Shown piece after piece: positions 44,659-57,160 of a stretch of 64,000 nt of DNA (position 1 is its first letter; each line of letters starts with the position of its first letter). This DNA comes from Chalara sp. BL73 (lineage: Eukaryota; Ascomycota; Leotiomycetes; Helotiales). Location of the stretch: NCBI GenBank assembly GCA_918026815.1, contig CAKJVC010000037.1, positions 186,001 to 250,000 on the forward strand, read 5' to 3'. Under the pieces are notes generated by a model. That model was not told the DNA's origin and made no database searches. It was given only the letters and a program-made list of their open reading frames with translations. The position numbers were made by a program, and so were the translations under genes.

Positions 44659-47014
44659 ATGGCGTCTCACAAGTAAGGCACCACTTGCCCTGCATCGAGG
44701 ACACCCTCATACTTACCATGTATCCTTTTTTCGTAGGGTGTTGATGCTCGGCGCTGGTTTCGTCACGAGACCAACCCTCGATATCCTTTCCGAGTCGGGC
44801 ATCTCCGTGACTGTCGGTATGACTTTTCCTCGGCTGAAACCATCTTCATGATTAGCCAGCCCACTGACGCTTCACCAGCTTGTAGGACTCTTGAATCCGC
44901 CAAATCTCTCTCGGTCGGCGTTAAGAATGCCAACCCAATCTCGCTCGATGTTACCAACGATCAGGCCTTGGACGCAGAGCTCGCGAAGCACGACCTTGTC
45001 ATCAGCTTGATCCCCTACACCTTCCACGCCACCGTCATCAAATCTGCCATCCGACAAAAGAAGCATGTTGTCACCACAAGCTACGTTTCGCCGGCGATGC
45101 TTGAGCTCGACCAACAGTGCAAGGATGTTGGCATTACTGTCATGAATGAGATCGGGTTGGGTGTGTTCCTTTCTACAAGCTTGTTTCTCATATCCATTGC
45201 GAACTGGCTGACTTTCCTACAGATCCGGGAATCGACCATCTATGTAAGAATCTATGGAGGATATGAATCGAGCATACAGTACTGATTCCTTCAGACGCTG
45301 TTAAGACCATCGAAGAAGTCCACCGGGAAGGAGGAAAGATCACCTCGTTCCTATCATACTGTGGAGGCCTACCAGCACCAGAAAACTCTGGAAACCCCCT
45401 GGGATACAAATTCTCCTGGTAAGGACTCCTAATAGTGTTATATACACAAGTTACTTGGCGCCACTGCATCCTATTAATTGCAACTCCCATGCATTTCCAC
45501 AATTGATTTACTAAGACCCTAGCCACGGGTGCATCGATAGCCTTTAAAATCATGATGCTAACACAGCAGGGCTCAAGGTCACCCCGTGGTGTTTTACTTG
45601 CATTGCGGAACTCTGCCAGCTTTTATCAAAATGGCAAGATTGTCAACGTGGCGGGTCCAGGTAAGAAACTCTTGTACTGGGCAATTCATATCATAAATCA
45701 GCCATAAGCGGGGCAATAGCCCAACACTTTCTTTAAAAGCAAACGCTAATATAGCACGATAAAAGATCTAATGGCTACCGCTAAGCCATACCACATATAC
45801 CCAGGTAAGTAGCCACATACCACAATGTGTCCGAGGACGCGGTCTCGAACCGGGAACCACGATTCAACACATGAACCTTCCTTTGATATGTAATATTGAC
45901 ATCTGGTATTGAAGGATTTGCTCTTGTTGCATATCCAAATAGAGATTCCACTGGATATAAGGAGCGCTACAATATCCCTGAGGCGCAGACTATCATCAGG
46001 TACACTTATAAGATTAAATGCTTCATGGCTATATAGATTACTGATATGTATCTAGAGGTACACTAAGATACGTGGGCTTCCCAGAATTCGTCAAGGTTCT
46101 TGTCGACATAGGCTTTCTCAAAGACGAGGAACAAAGCTACTGCAAGGAGCCAATCCCTTGGAAGGAGGTAACGCAGAAGGTCCTTGGGACTCCGTCATCA
46201 GACGAAAAGGATCTTATCGCGGCTATCTCCGCTAAGACCACTTTCAAGGACAACGAGCAAAGAGAGCACATCTTGGGCGGCCTGAAATGGCTTGGAATCT
46301 TTTCGTCAGAGAAAGTAAGCAATTATGTTTAATGTCCCTGTTCACTCGAGGTGCTGGCTTTCGTAGCCATGTATTGATGTAGATTTTGCGCAACGTTCCA
46401 TCAGCAGATATCACTAACACCATGGGGTTGAAGATCATTCCAAGAGGAAATCCACTGGATACTATTTGCGCTACTCTCGAAAAGAAAATGCAATTTGGGG
46501 AGGGAGAACGAGATCTCGTGATGTAAGTGGACAACCTCTAACAGTGACATGATTGGAGTCTCAATTCACTATCCTGGTTGTAGCACTCGAAAATAAACAA
46601 ACATAGTGTTTCTGAATATAAGTACTAACACTGCGAAGTCTGCAGCATAAGTTCGAGGTTGAGCTGAAGGATGGTAGCAAGCAGACAAGGCTTTCAACCC
46701 TTTGCGAGTATGGTAGCACCGAACTGGGTGGTTACTCAGCAATGGCTAAGCTTGGTGAGTATCCGCACACGAATAACTAGGTGCAATGTGATTAATTAGA
46801 CCTAGTTGGCATTCCGTGCGCTGTTGCCGTCAAGCAAGTTTTGGATGGAACCCTCGCTGAGAGAGGTGTTGTCGCTCCGATGAGCAGCAAGATTAATGAT
46901 CCCCTGATAAAGGAGCTCAAAGTAAGCAAAGCTAACTAAGTAGGAGCTTAATATGCTAATCTGTATTCTGTTTAGAAATATGGCATTGAATGCAAGGAGG
47001 AGATCGTCGCATAG
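44659..47014 (+). CDS. LYS9: Saccharopine dehydrogenase (NADP+, L-glutamate-forming)
   Basis: Penultimate enzyme of fungal lysine synthesis: condenses alpha-aminoadipate semialdehyde with glutamate to saccharopine. Thirteen exons keep frame from ATG 44659 to TAG 47012-47014 and give about 465 residues, near the usual 450. My exon starts are 44659, 44737, 44879, 45223, 45295, 45578, 45766, 45915, 46056, 46383, 46639, 46806 and 46976. The nucleotide-binding start is [17 protein letters not shown]; the family blocks [43 protein letters not shown] and TLCEYG all appear. Twelve introns is many for this gene, and four acceptors are AAG instead of YAG. Protein sequence is well conserved, so it is likely functional. 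Whether it is the only copy cannot be told here. Confidence 0.9.
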
Positions 47015-48866
47015 AGTGGTAGGAAATAAGCGACCTTTAAGTTGAGCAGTAGAAACAGACTAAATCTAAAAGTTCGGCGCCAAATAATAGGCTACCTTCA
47101 CAATATTGTCACCTATGCCAGCATGGAAGGGAATTTTGTTGTCCATCATTCAAAAATGTCATTACTACGATTGCTGCGCGCCAGATGGCTATGTATGACT
47201 GTAGTGTTGTGCGCTGGCAATTGGTTCACAACGATCATTTCATTCTTTACTTTGATAATTCTGCGAATTGGCTTGCTCCTGTTATTCAGAAGTGGTGATG
47301 CTTATTGATTCCGTTGTAACTCCACCTTCTCCATATCTTTACCTATTAAGCGGATTGTTTCGTTTTGAACGTTAGACCTAGTCCATCTTACCTGGTGGCT
47401 GCTTTCAAGGGCAGGCTGCTGAAAGCAGCAACCTGCTAACTACCTTCTTAGCACTGCTGCATTCCCCTTTCCTAAGAGTTCATCACTCGGGCACCTACTT
47501 TTAGATCAGGATTTATAATTGGTATTCTTAGACAATACTGTAGTTGTATTTAGTTTCCCATCGATTAAAATTATTATATTAACTGCAGTATCTAAAGCCC
47601 AAGTATTATTGGGATACACTTGCAGGGAGTCTTTATAATAGGTTACTGAAATAATTTTCTGCTTATATCAGAGCTATGACGGTTGAAATGAGGTCGCTGT
47701 TGGCAGTGGATGTCTACGTGATAGGTCATGAGTAGGTCTAGTACAGTGGAAAGTCTACAAATCATCGAAGAACGTGGCCCACTTGGGCGGAAGGGCAACG
47801 AATCCAGGTCAAGATTGTTACATTGCAGTACGCACATGAGAGTGATTCGCATGACTAGGCTTGTGTTCAAGGGGAAGCCTGGCTTTAACAATTTAAACAG
47901 AAGAAGAAGGATTCCCAGCAGTTCAGCTATCGACCGGGGTCACTATTGCCACCAAAGACATCTTAAGCTGAACACTGCCTGTCTCGCGCCAAGTAGTCCC
48001 AACGCAGCCAGAGAAGCAATGTCAGTCCTGTGTGCTTATGCCCAATGTCGCAGGGGTGAGGGGTCCGGTCCCGTAAGCAAAGAGTAGCGCGGGGAAACCC
48101 GCTCCCGCGCTCTCCCTTTCAAATTGACAGGAGGATCCCGTGCAGCCCCTCTCAAACCAACAGTCCCTCTTAATCCAGAAACGCCAAGGTTTCCGTTTAG
48201 GATTGTATCAGCTTACCTCCCCTTTCCTCAGGGCTATTTTTGGACCCCAAACGAGCCTTCTCCTATTTGCTATTACACAAGGGAGGCAGACATATCAGCT
48301 TGTAACACATCAACATTACATATGGTCTCCGGTTTAAGGTCAGCGCCAATGATGGTAGATGAAGTATCGGAGATGAGCTTTGCCAGTTTACCGCCATCAA
48401 GTGATGTGTTAAAGCTGTGCTAATGAACGCAGATCCTCGGCGATTGCCTGTCTCATTAATTTCCTCCATTAACGCAATGGTTGAGGTTATTTTGGTGTGC
48501 CTATTTGCAGGGCAAACCAAGAACTGGATCTGGGGATGGAACTACCACGAAAGTTATTGGTGTATGCTCGTGATTCTCACTACCAATTGATGCTCTTCCT
48601 GGTGATATTTGTCACAGAAACCTAATGTGCTGAAGCTCAGCTTCTCTATTCCGTTAGCACAGCCTTACATCCGTGTTTGCTTTGAGTTTGATGACTTGGT
48701 GAACGTAAGATCCAAAAAGTTCTCGGGCTCGGCATACTTAGAAGCTATAGATGGCAGGTATAAAGCTAGTGCTTTCGCCCACCAGATTCGATATCTAACC
48801 AGCCTTCGAAACACAATTCAATCTTATATTACTCCAATTGCAATAAAATCAATTACTCTTCCCAAA
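47015..48866. other. Intergenic, no gene seen
   Basis: Short ORFs only. Contains a GC-rich hairpin (48086-48111) described separately. The sequence just before 48867 is the leader of the secreted-protein gene. Confidence 0.5.
48086..48111. repeat. GC-rich hairpin AGCGCGGG...CCCGCGCT
   Basis: 8 bp perfect arms, 10 bp loop. No gene adjoins it. Function unknown; could be a relic. Confidence 0.5.
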
Positions 48867-49393
48867 ATGAAGTTCACTGCCATCGCCGTTGCTGCCCTCT
48901 TGCCCTTCGTGGCCCTTTCTGCCCCAACACCAGAGACCGAGCTCGGAGGAGCGGACGTTGAGTCTCGCGCTACGGCTCCTGCTGAGCTTGGAGGAGCAGA
49001 TGTTACGCTTGCTGCTCTTGAGAAAAGGGACATTGTTGGCACCGTCGACGCAGATGCACTCAAATATCGAAGGTGCCCCCGAACCTCCTGTGATGCCGTC
49101 GGGCAATATCCCAGGGGAACTCGTGTTACTATGGAGTGCTTCACTACTGCTAGCACAACAACTGTGAATGGCGACCCGTAAGTGAAGCCTTCTTTCCCCA
49201 ATACCTTTCTAGCGTATTCAGCGAAAAGAATCCTTCCACCTAACAAAACATTATAGACGATGGGCCAGACTGGCGAATAACTATTATGTCTCCCTTTACT
49301 ACATGAACTGGCCCGGTTAGTCTACTCCCGTTTTTATCTATGGAATGCCTAAAATTAAACTAAATTACTATAGGAACTCTCCCTCGCTGCTAG
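48867..49393 (+). CDS. Small secreted cysteine protein, SH3b-like
   Basis: 129 residues in three exons (48867-49177, 49257-49315, 49374-49393), all phases consistent. The signal peptide MKFTAIAVAALLPFVALSA is followed by a pro-region with ELGGADV twice and a Lys-Arg (LEKR) that suits Kex2 cleavage. The mature part VDADALKYRRCPRTSCDAVGQ...RWARLANNYYVSLYYMNW resembles bacterial-SH3-type domains of fungal secreted proteins. Four Cys remain after LEKR, including the C-terminal PRC. In other fungi such proteins bind cell-wall material or serve at host interfaces; here the role is unknown. The ATG is chosen because the signal peptide starts there, although the frame is open further upstream. Confidence 0.8.
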
Positions 49394-51239
49394 TCAGCGT
49401 CAATATCGACTTGAAATTTGGAAAATATGGAGACATGCTTGGATTGCATTTGCGGATATGGAAGTAGGGGGGTTGTTTAGAATGTTGATTTTAAATTCTT
49501 AAGCTAGCTTCTTAATAAAGAATTCAATTTCATTTAATCAATTAATCAATTAATGCGTCTGCTATATTTGTAGCTCTATCTCTAAAGTCGGCTTTAATCT
49601 GATACTAGCATAAAGCTCCATTCATTATCTTCTTTAAAGTAGAGAGGAACTGCTTTCTAACTATATAAGAATATGTGTGGAACAGCAAACAAAGATCAGT
49701 ACTTTCTAAATCTTAAAATTAATAATCTCAGTCTCATACGAGTAGATTTACAAATGGCCCTCGGATTGGGCGATCAACATCACTTATTCCGCTCAATGTC
49801 CAGTGTTGGTACAGGTCTTACCTTCCACGGGGCAAAAGGCATAGCTCTACTTTGTAGGCCACGCTCTTGCTTTTGATGGATATGGTAATAATTGTTGTTG
49901 TATTAGGCTCTACTTTAAATTCTACAAAATGGAGGTTGTGTGAACCACGTGACCTGGTGGGTCGTATGTGGATCCGTAAACCCCTACTTCCTACATCCAG
50001 AGATGCTTTCACTCAGTAACGCATTTCATCTATTACGACAATACAGGTTCTTATGCACTTCAAAGTTTGAGTAATCCTTGTGACGTCTCTTCTTTCTCAG
50101 ACTCACAACCTTTAGTCTTTCGTTGCCTCCAGAGGCTAAGTGAAGCTATGGGTCTCAGATTCCCCCGCCAAATTATTTTATGCCCACCAATCCAAGGTCA
50201 GTCATCCACGACCAAGCTCACATCTGTTCAGAGTTTCAATAAACTGGTATCAAGAATGTCAGTGACTAGAGTTTGGGATTTTGCAATTTATGCTACAACA
50301 ACATAAGACGGAAGACATGAGATGGCTGGTACTATTACATGAGTTTAGGAAGTTTTGCATTAGCATCTTCGTAATGTCATTTTGTAGCACCTACAGTGGA
50401 TGACTAACCGGACGAAAACGAGCCCGGGTCGATTGTTTGAAACCTCTAAACTAACCTAATAGTCATAAAGGAATAAAGAATAGTTAACGTTTAGCAGAGT
50501 TTTTTTTAGTTTTTTTTTTCAGAATTGTAATTTACTTAGAAGTTACTTTGTTCCGAAAGTAGCTTTAATAATACAATATATATTTATATTCAATTGCTCT
50601 TACTTTAACGATTTCATGTCCCTAGTTAGCCAAACTGCTTGTACACACATAATAGTATTCTTATACTGTATAGACTTTTATTATAGTAAAGATTTGTATA
50701 ATATAAGTACCTTCAAGGCTTACCGTGCAACAGATACTTGCTTTAACTGCTACAGCCTCTGGAATGTGTATACCATAGAGAACATTTCATATTGAGTTTA
50801 ATTAACACTTGGCGCCTTGGAAGATAGTATTTCAATCGCTCAATGCTCAAGCCGCATTAGATATCAAGTGGTGCGTTATAACTATCCGCCTTGGGTGTAA
50901 AGCCATGAGAGGCATCGTAACCCCGCGAAACTGATAATAAGGAAATCGAATTATTCTCTATACGCTTCTTAACTCCTCCAGTTGCTGAGAGAATAGGTAG
51001 GGACATAAACTGCTACAATGGCCCTGCTATGAGTCGCCGTAGAGACATTGATGAGGTACTGGATATATGGTAGTAAACAATGTGTTTCCTAGTTACGCAA
51101 GTGAGGTATATGGAAGCATGGAAAATTAGATCAAGGCGTCATACATTTTCTTGTTCTCGTGTATTTTACTTATATAATTTCTCACTAAACTGCAACAGCG
51201 ACCTTATATCCGTGTTATACCACGGCTAAATCTTCTCGA
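49394..51239. other. Intergenic, no gene seen
   Basis: 1.8 kb of ordinary to AT-leaning sequence, short ORFs only, no recognisable element ends. Confidence 0.5.
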
Positions 51240-51540
51240 TGCTAGTGCTTAAGATCAGCTCCTCGCCTCCCGATTTTGCTGCATTCAGCACGAGGATATC
51301 GACAAAAACTGCACCAGCACGGAGAGCGGACCAGAGTGCTACTGGTTCGGCCACATTGCCAAAATCGCCATCTCGTGCGCCAAACTCTGTAATTTTTAAC
51401 TTGCCTGAGAACTTGGATGCTGAATAACGTGTTTACGTGACCTGCCAAAATGACATTGAAGGCTGAAGCCACGGCGCACGCCCTAACGATGGCGAATCCT
51501 ATCCCGGCGGATACTCCTGCAATAAGGACTGTTTACCATT
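51240..51540 (-). pseudogene. Short-chain dehydrogenase/reductase relic
   Basis: Minus strand from about 51540: KTVLIAGVSAGIGFAIVRACA, a Rossmann TGxxxGIG-type start, followed by NVILAGH. The frame then shifts. An IAHE segment and VDILVLNAAKSGG (about 51285-51320) are readable only in other frames. The NNAG equivalent NAAK is recognisable. The catalytic Tyr-x3-Lys part is missing, so it is a truncated relic of a single-copy gene. Confidence 0.65.
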
Positions 51541-52579
51541 TATGGATAGTTCAGGCCGAAGAGGCGATATGGCAGCGTGGGAAGATCTGTAGTATGTCTT
51601 TGTTATGTCTAGGGGACCAAGGGCGACCTCCTTAATCTCTTCGATGGTAGTCGTAGCGAATTTTTGTTGAAACTAAATAGAGTCAAGAATACATGCGATG
51701 ACTGTCTCGGAGAAACGGGAACTGAATGCAGACCGCGGAATGAGGCTCCACGTGTCGGGTTGGTTTTATCAGTATACTTAGGCTCAACCATTTAGTACCA
51801 TTTGGTTGTCAAGACCAAAGAGCCTCAAAATATGAGGGCCTAATAAATGATATCAAGAGTCATAGTTAAGTCTTTGCAAACAATCTAAGCCCAGTAGTTC
51901 CTCTGCAGTCTAATTGAATGACAGGAAGAGCTTTTGCAAACGAGCGCTAACTTTAATCACGGCGTTCACGGGACTTACAAATGATGTCTTTCTCGGCGAG
52001 TATGTCATGATTTACCTTAGCAAGGTGTTTATAAACTTCGGCTCGGCTGCAAAGGAGAGCCTTTTGACATCCTTGGAGCCTCTTTGTCAGATATTAACTC
52101 AAACATGCTTTAGAACTTAAAGCAGCTTGATAATATAAACACTAGTTCACTAGAGTTTATCAGGATTGCGGGAGGAGCAATGTTTCGCTACTTTGTGCGC
52201 TGTGTAAATAATGTGAGACCCACATATACGGGGAACGTGCGGGAAAGGTGGAGAAAGAGGTGCGGAAGTGATGCGGAAGAAGTGCGGAATAGAGCGGGAG
52301 AAGTATACGATGTTCTTCATGCTCATATCAGGAAAGGCCCGCCTAAATCTTCATGTCCCTTACAAATATTGCTAGAGGCCGTGCATACCCTATGAGATTC
52401 TTACAAATAGGTTCTTGATATTTCACTAGTGTATTACAAATGCTTATTATGCACCTAGCCAACAATCCAGCGACAGGAAATGGTTTATAGCTTGCATTAT
52501 CTCTCCATCTTGCTTCGGTAATTATCCTTTTTCAATCACTTTGAAATTTGAAGTTACAAAACATCTTTTAGACGACATT
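51541..52579. other. Intergenic, no gene seen
   Basis: One kb with short ORFs only. The 3' end is the upstream region of the NmrA-like gene. Confidence 0.5.
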
Positions 52580-53694
52580 ATGGTTAAAGTAGCTGTGGCA
52601 GGTGGCAGTGGTGGTGTTGGGCGCGCTATTGTTGAAGTTCTGAAACAGCAAAAGACGCATGATTTTGTGATCTTGAGCCGAAAGGTACGATATTCTCGTC
52701 TTTCGTGTTGCCACCATGCCAGCATCTATTCCTAACACAGAATAGGAAAATCCAGAGCTTGAAGCTGAGGTTGGAGCAAAAGTGATTGGGATAGACTATA
52801 CAAATACTTCAGCTACGCAGAAGGTACTCGAAGACCACAAAGTCCATACAGTCATCTCTGCATTGAACATTCAGTCGGAGGCGCATAGCGATGCACAGAT
52901 TACCCTCATTCGCGCAGCCGCCGCTGCTTCTTCAGTGAAGAGATTTGCCCCAAGCGAGTTCGGGGTCCCATATGAAGAAAGGTTCGTGTTAATAACCTTA
53001 GAGCAAGAAACCCGATCTAACAATCCAATAGACATGTGGCCGTCTTCCCGATTGCGAAATTCAAATCCGACGCTGTTGCTGAGCTCAAAAAGACCGATCT
53101 CGAATACACTCTGTTTAGCAATGGATTCTTCTTGGACTACTTGGGATTACCCAAAGTTAAGAGCTATCTTACCCCTATTGTCATAGTGTTGGACATCCAG
53201 AACAAAGTTGCTGGTATACCAGGATCAGGTAAAACACCTGTGTGGTTCACTACAACCAAAGACGTCGGTAGATTCGTAGTTGCGAGCCTAGGTTTGGAGA
53301 AATGGAGCGAGAGAAGCATCATTGTCGGTGATAGGAAGTCTTGGAATGATGTTCTAGCAATAGCAGAGAAAGCGACAGGTACGATAACATCAATTGATGA
53401 GTATTTAGTAGGGTTTTTTGCTGATTTTTCATCTCCAAAGGATCGAAATTCCAGACCTTCCATGACCCCATTGAGAAGTTGCAAAGAGGCGAGATAACAG
53501 AACTGCCCAGCCATGTCCATGCTTACCCGTTCTTCCCAAAGCAAACTCTACAAGGATTGTTCGCGTTGTTTGGGTACTGGTTTGAAAATGGGGATTTTGA
53601 TTTTCCGGTTACCCAAGGAACTTATCTCAATGAGAAGTTTCCCGAGATTGTACCAATAAGCGTCGAGCAGATCATCACGGAAGCCTGGGCTTGA
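52580..53694 (+). CDS. NmrA-like / isoflavone-reductase-type NAD(P)-binding protein
   Basis: Four exons (52580-52684, 52746-52981, 53032-53378, 53441-53694) give 313 residues without a break. The N-terminal MVKVAVAGGSGGVGRAIVEVL is the GGxGxxG nucleotide site. FAPSEFGVPYE (about residue 105-115) is the PSEFG signature of the isoflavone-reductase/NmrA group. AKFKSDAVAELKK includes the Lys that is catalytic in true reductases. A GITDYLGLP-type GFFLDYLGLP follows. ATG 52580 is preferred over an in-frame upstream start because the family begins at this strand. Fungal members reduce small aromatic compounds or sense redox state; substrate unknown. The Zn2Cys6 gene follows 440 bp downstream on the same strand. 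Confidence 0.85.
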
Positions 53695-54133
53695 ATTAAG
53701 GTGGAAACCCGATCACAGCATCAGCACGTAGGTGTGCATTACTTTGCTTCTGCACTTGAAATCACCATACAAGTTTGTGCCTTGTAAAACCTATTGCTCC
53801 ATTGCCTGAGACATCATGATCGAAGCCGACTTGACATTCTTCATATTTATGCTACAACGCCACAATGTAAGCCTTATAGTACGCTAAATATTCTGTGGAT
53901 AAGGAGTGATTTGTTCAATTAAAGTTTAAATCTAATATTATTGACCTTCAATATGTTGTTTATGATACAGTAGCGCCTCTTGGCACCCACTTCCCCACAC
54001 TTCTGCATCACATCCGCTCACGCCTCTCCGCTGTTACCGTGTTTCCCCCAATTTTCTTCAACGCGATCAGGTGGGCAACGGTGGGTAGACAGGCAGGCAG
54101 GCGAACTCGAATAATAATACTACCTCTCTTGAA
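53695..54133. other. Intergenic between NmrA-like and Zn2Cys6 genes
   Basis: 440 bp. Probably terminator of the first and promoter of the second gene. A CT-rich patch precedes the ATG at 54134. No distinct site seen. Confidence 0.5.
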
Positions 54134-55821
54134 ATGCCCATTCATTCTTCTTTTGGGCCGACCAGAAAAGCCTGCACTCGCTGCAGGCTCCACAAGCGAA
54201 AATGCGACAGGGTGCATCCTTCATGTTCTCTTTGCAGCCGGTACGTAACATTACATAACTTACCTATGTTCTTTTGTTTTCACATGCACCGCCATGATGG
54301 ATGGTCACCTCTGCTCTGAAACTCTTCATGTAAAGCTTATTCGCTGTCTAGTCTCGGTCAAGCTGGGCTCTGTGCCTATGAGGAACCAGCCGCATACCCC
54401 TCCCCACCAGAGCCAGCGGAAGGCGAAGCTTTGGGGTATCCTCCGATCCATGAAGCCCTCACATCACTCGACATCAAGACGCAGATTATTTCAGGGCTTT
54501 CAGATACAGATCCTTGGAAGATCATTACCATTTACTTTGAAAACATACATCCGTGGTTTAGTATCTTTCCGCAACCTACACTGTCTGATCAGCACTTGGT
54601 CACATGGGATACCGTATCAGTCGATTTTGCACTCCTCTGCTACACAATTGTGTTTCTGGACCGCGCTCCTCAGCAGTTGGAAGGAGCTTCTACTCTTCAT
54701 TCTACACACAGGCTAATGTATCTCATGAGCAAGAAGTGGATTGCATTATTGGAAGGAGCTGGATCTAATTCCATTGACCTCGTGAGAGCGAGGCTAATCG
54801 TCACGCTATTTGAGATCTCGCATGGCTTTTTCATTGCGGCTTATCTATCTATTGCCAACGCTGTCCGATCGGCCGATGCGCTTGTGGTTTTCCGGCAACA
54901 AAGGACACCTCGTTCGTTGGCTGAGCAGGACGTAGATGAATACAGAATAGTGTGGTGGGGTACTGCAATACTAGATAGGTTTGTACCCCACTACTGATCT
55001 TGAAATTGATATAGACCAATCATTAACTCGCACGCAATAGATATATCGCAACAGAAAACGGTAAATGGCCTCCCTTAACAAGAGGCCGACCATTTCCTCT
55101 CGACAACGCCATCGCCAATCCGTTAAACTTCCGAGAGCAACCATCAACTGCATTTTCAAGGCTGTTCGAAGCATCTATTCTCCTGGACAATATACACACT
55201 ACTCTTCACCAACCGACACCTCAGATGTCGTTCAACATCGAGGAGGTGACAACGATTGTGAGAACTTTAACTTCCTTCGAAACTGTTGTCACCCAGGAAA
55301 CTCCAGAGAAGTCAAGGCTCTTTTCAAGCTGCCTTATTCTTTCAAGCACGTAAGAAAACTCTCCGCTGTCATTAATCAGTACTCAAACAACCTAGGGCAT
55401 TACTCTTGGCGTTCGAGAATGGAAGCAAGACGGGATGTGAGGGTGTAACTATTTGCAGTCCTTTCCAAGCAACTACTGCCTTGAATAATTTGATCGATGA
55501 TATCGTCAAGCAGGCAGCAGGATTAAACAAAGGCGATCTAGTTACTGACGAATCGCCTATCCCGCCATTCGTGATTTTTCTCGTTTACAAAGCGGCTTTG
55601 ATAACAACAGGAATGGTGCAGAATGGTGTTGAATCAGAGAGAAACCTGCAGAGGTTGAGCGTATTGCGGAATACTTTGACAACCACAGCTCAAAGGTGGC
55701 TTATTGGAGGTGAGCATCTATGCTGAATCTTGCTGGTTTATGCTTAAATTTGTCAGAGCACTATTTGAACTCCCTGGACGAAGACACGGCTCCCCGTATT
55801 TTAAAGGCACTTAGAAGCTAG
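54134..55821 (+). CDS. Zn(II)2Cys6 transcription factor
   Basis: Five exons (54134-54240, 54352-54978, 55041-55349, 55396-55709, 55757-55821) give 473 residues. The binuclear zinc cluster spans intron 1: ACTRCRLHKRKCDRVHPS, CSLCSR, then LGQAGLC, giving six Cys spaced 2-6-6-2-8. The basic RLHKRK between Cys 2 and 3 contacts DNA. The region IITIYFENIHPWFSIFPQ is the start of the fungal-specific regulatory domain, with LLCYTIVFL and LIVTLFEISHGF helices after it. It should bind CGG-type half sites in the nucleus. Neighbouring NmrA-like and DUF3632 genes are candidate targets by position only. Confidence 0.88.
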
Positions 55822-56229
55822 TTCTAGAGTCTTTATTTTATGTTACTTTAATAGCCTATCCTCCTACCAACTTAAATTGATCCCTTAAATTCAAACTTCT
55901 GAAAGTCATCTACTCATTCGTTTCACAAAGCAGGAATGCTACTTTATTATTTTAAGTTCTTAGTTGGACAAAATATATCGACTGTATGGCGTGTAGAAAA
56001 TATTAGAACTTACTTTCTGAGAGACAGTAACACGTCTTGAGGCTCTCATAAAGCTTTAAATACTAAAGCGCTTGGGCGGAAGTGAAAGGTTAATGATAGC
56101 GTCCATATTCGGTCACTGTAAGCAGGGCAAGGTATTGTTTAATTTTTGTCAGATGGCTTGTAAGATCAAGACAGCAGTTGGTCAGTGTTAGGGAATATGA
56201 CATTTTCAAAATTCCGTCCGATAGGCTAT
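55822..56229. other. Convergent 3' region, no gene
   Basis: 400 bp between two converging genes, AT-leaning, presumably 3' UTRs. Confidence 0.5.
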
Positions 56230-57160
56230 TTATTGTTCAATGCTCTCCATAGTAAGTTTGCTTTTAGACGCCAATTCCTTTGAGATAACGCTCACGCCAG
56301 CTTCATCATTAATCTCCCCAAAACGACTTTTCCAAAACCCCCAATGCTCGTCACAAAGCCCCTGAGGGCCTAGGTACAGCCCCCCTTCCGCAACCAGTCT
56401 CTCGGGCCCTTTATCTCCTCCATCCTTTCCATGGCCAGCAATGTAGAGCAAGGAACCAGCTTGTTTAATCCACTCTGCAGCAACTGCTATGTCGGAGTCG
56501 AGAGCGCCGTCGGATTTGCGGTCTTCTTCCGCTCTGGGAGAGCCTGTCCAAGCCGAGTATCCTTCCAGGGCGCTCCGTAATGCAATGCTTGCGTAGAGCT
56601 CAAAGTTAATCTCTGAATTGGGGGTCGAGCCCACAGATTTCCATAGCCGAGCAAGGAACGAATTGACATTTAGCCACTGAGCGATATCCACTGCCGTGGG
56701 AGCTTTATGCTTTCCCTCAACAAACGTGCTATCTGAAGGAAATTTAGGTCCTAGGTATGTGTCAGTCCAAAGGTCAAATAAAAAGGCTTGATGACCAGAG
56801 TTTCAGAACAATAAAATCCAGAACATTCGTACCTCTCCAAGCCTCAGCGATTTCTCCAGAGCCTTGCGTCAGAATGCCTTCCCAGCCAGCTCCCTGGGTT
56901 CGGAGACTATTGACAAGATTCACTAATCGTTCTTGTGAGACATGGTCGTGGGGAAGTTGACGTGCAGTATATAGCACGATCTCAAAAAATGTTGCTAGGA
57001 AATCGGAGCGATCGTTCGTTGAAATACCATCAAGTCTTTCAATCACGTTGGCTATTTTTAAAGTTGATTCAAGTTGAATGAAGTCGTTTAGAACGCTGAA
57101 TATTCGCTCGTCAGTGGGCTCGATGTTACGAGGAAGGTTGATTTGCAAAGCCAAAGACAT
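56230..57160 (-). CDS. DUF3632-family protein
   Basis: Two exons (57160-56833 and 56750-56230) with a phase-1 GT-AG intron give 282 residues. The first exon has VLNDFIQLESTLKIANVIERL and a helix-rich part. The second has WLNVNSFLARLW and IALRSALEG, then VAAEWIKQAGSLLYIAG, all typical of the fungus-specific DUF3632 family. The family has no known activity and no catalytic motif is visible. Soluble; no signal peptide. It converges on the Zn2Cys6 gene. Confidence 0.82.

Noticed and set aside
45825..45880. Possible tRNA or tRNA-derived SINE: GGTTCGAGACC B-box-like string on the minus strand inside an intron of the saccharopine dehydrogenase gene
   Set aside because: The T-stem pairs for only 3 bp, no A box or cloverleaf could be found at the right distance, and no tail or duplication is present.
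47728..48423. Plus-strand ORFs of 99-119 codons before the secreted SH3b-like gene
   Set aside because: No domain, no initiator context or introns to extend them, composition like intergenic DNA.
52580..57160. A secondary-metabolite cluster formed by NmrA-like, Zn2Cys6 and DUF3632 genes
   Set aside because: No backbone synthase, transporter or tailoring set is present nearby; proximity alone is not enough.
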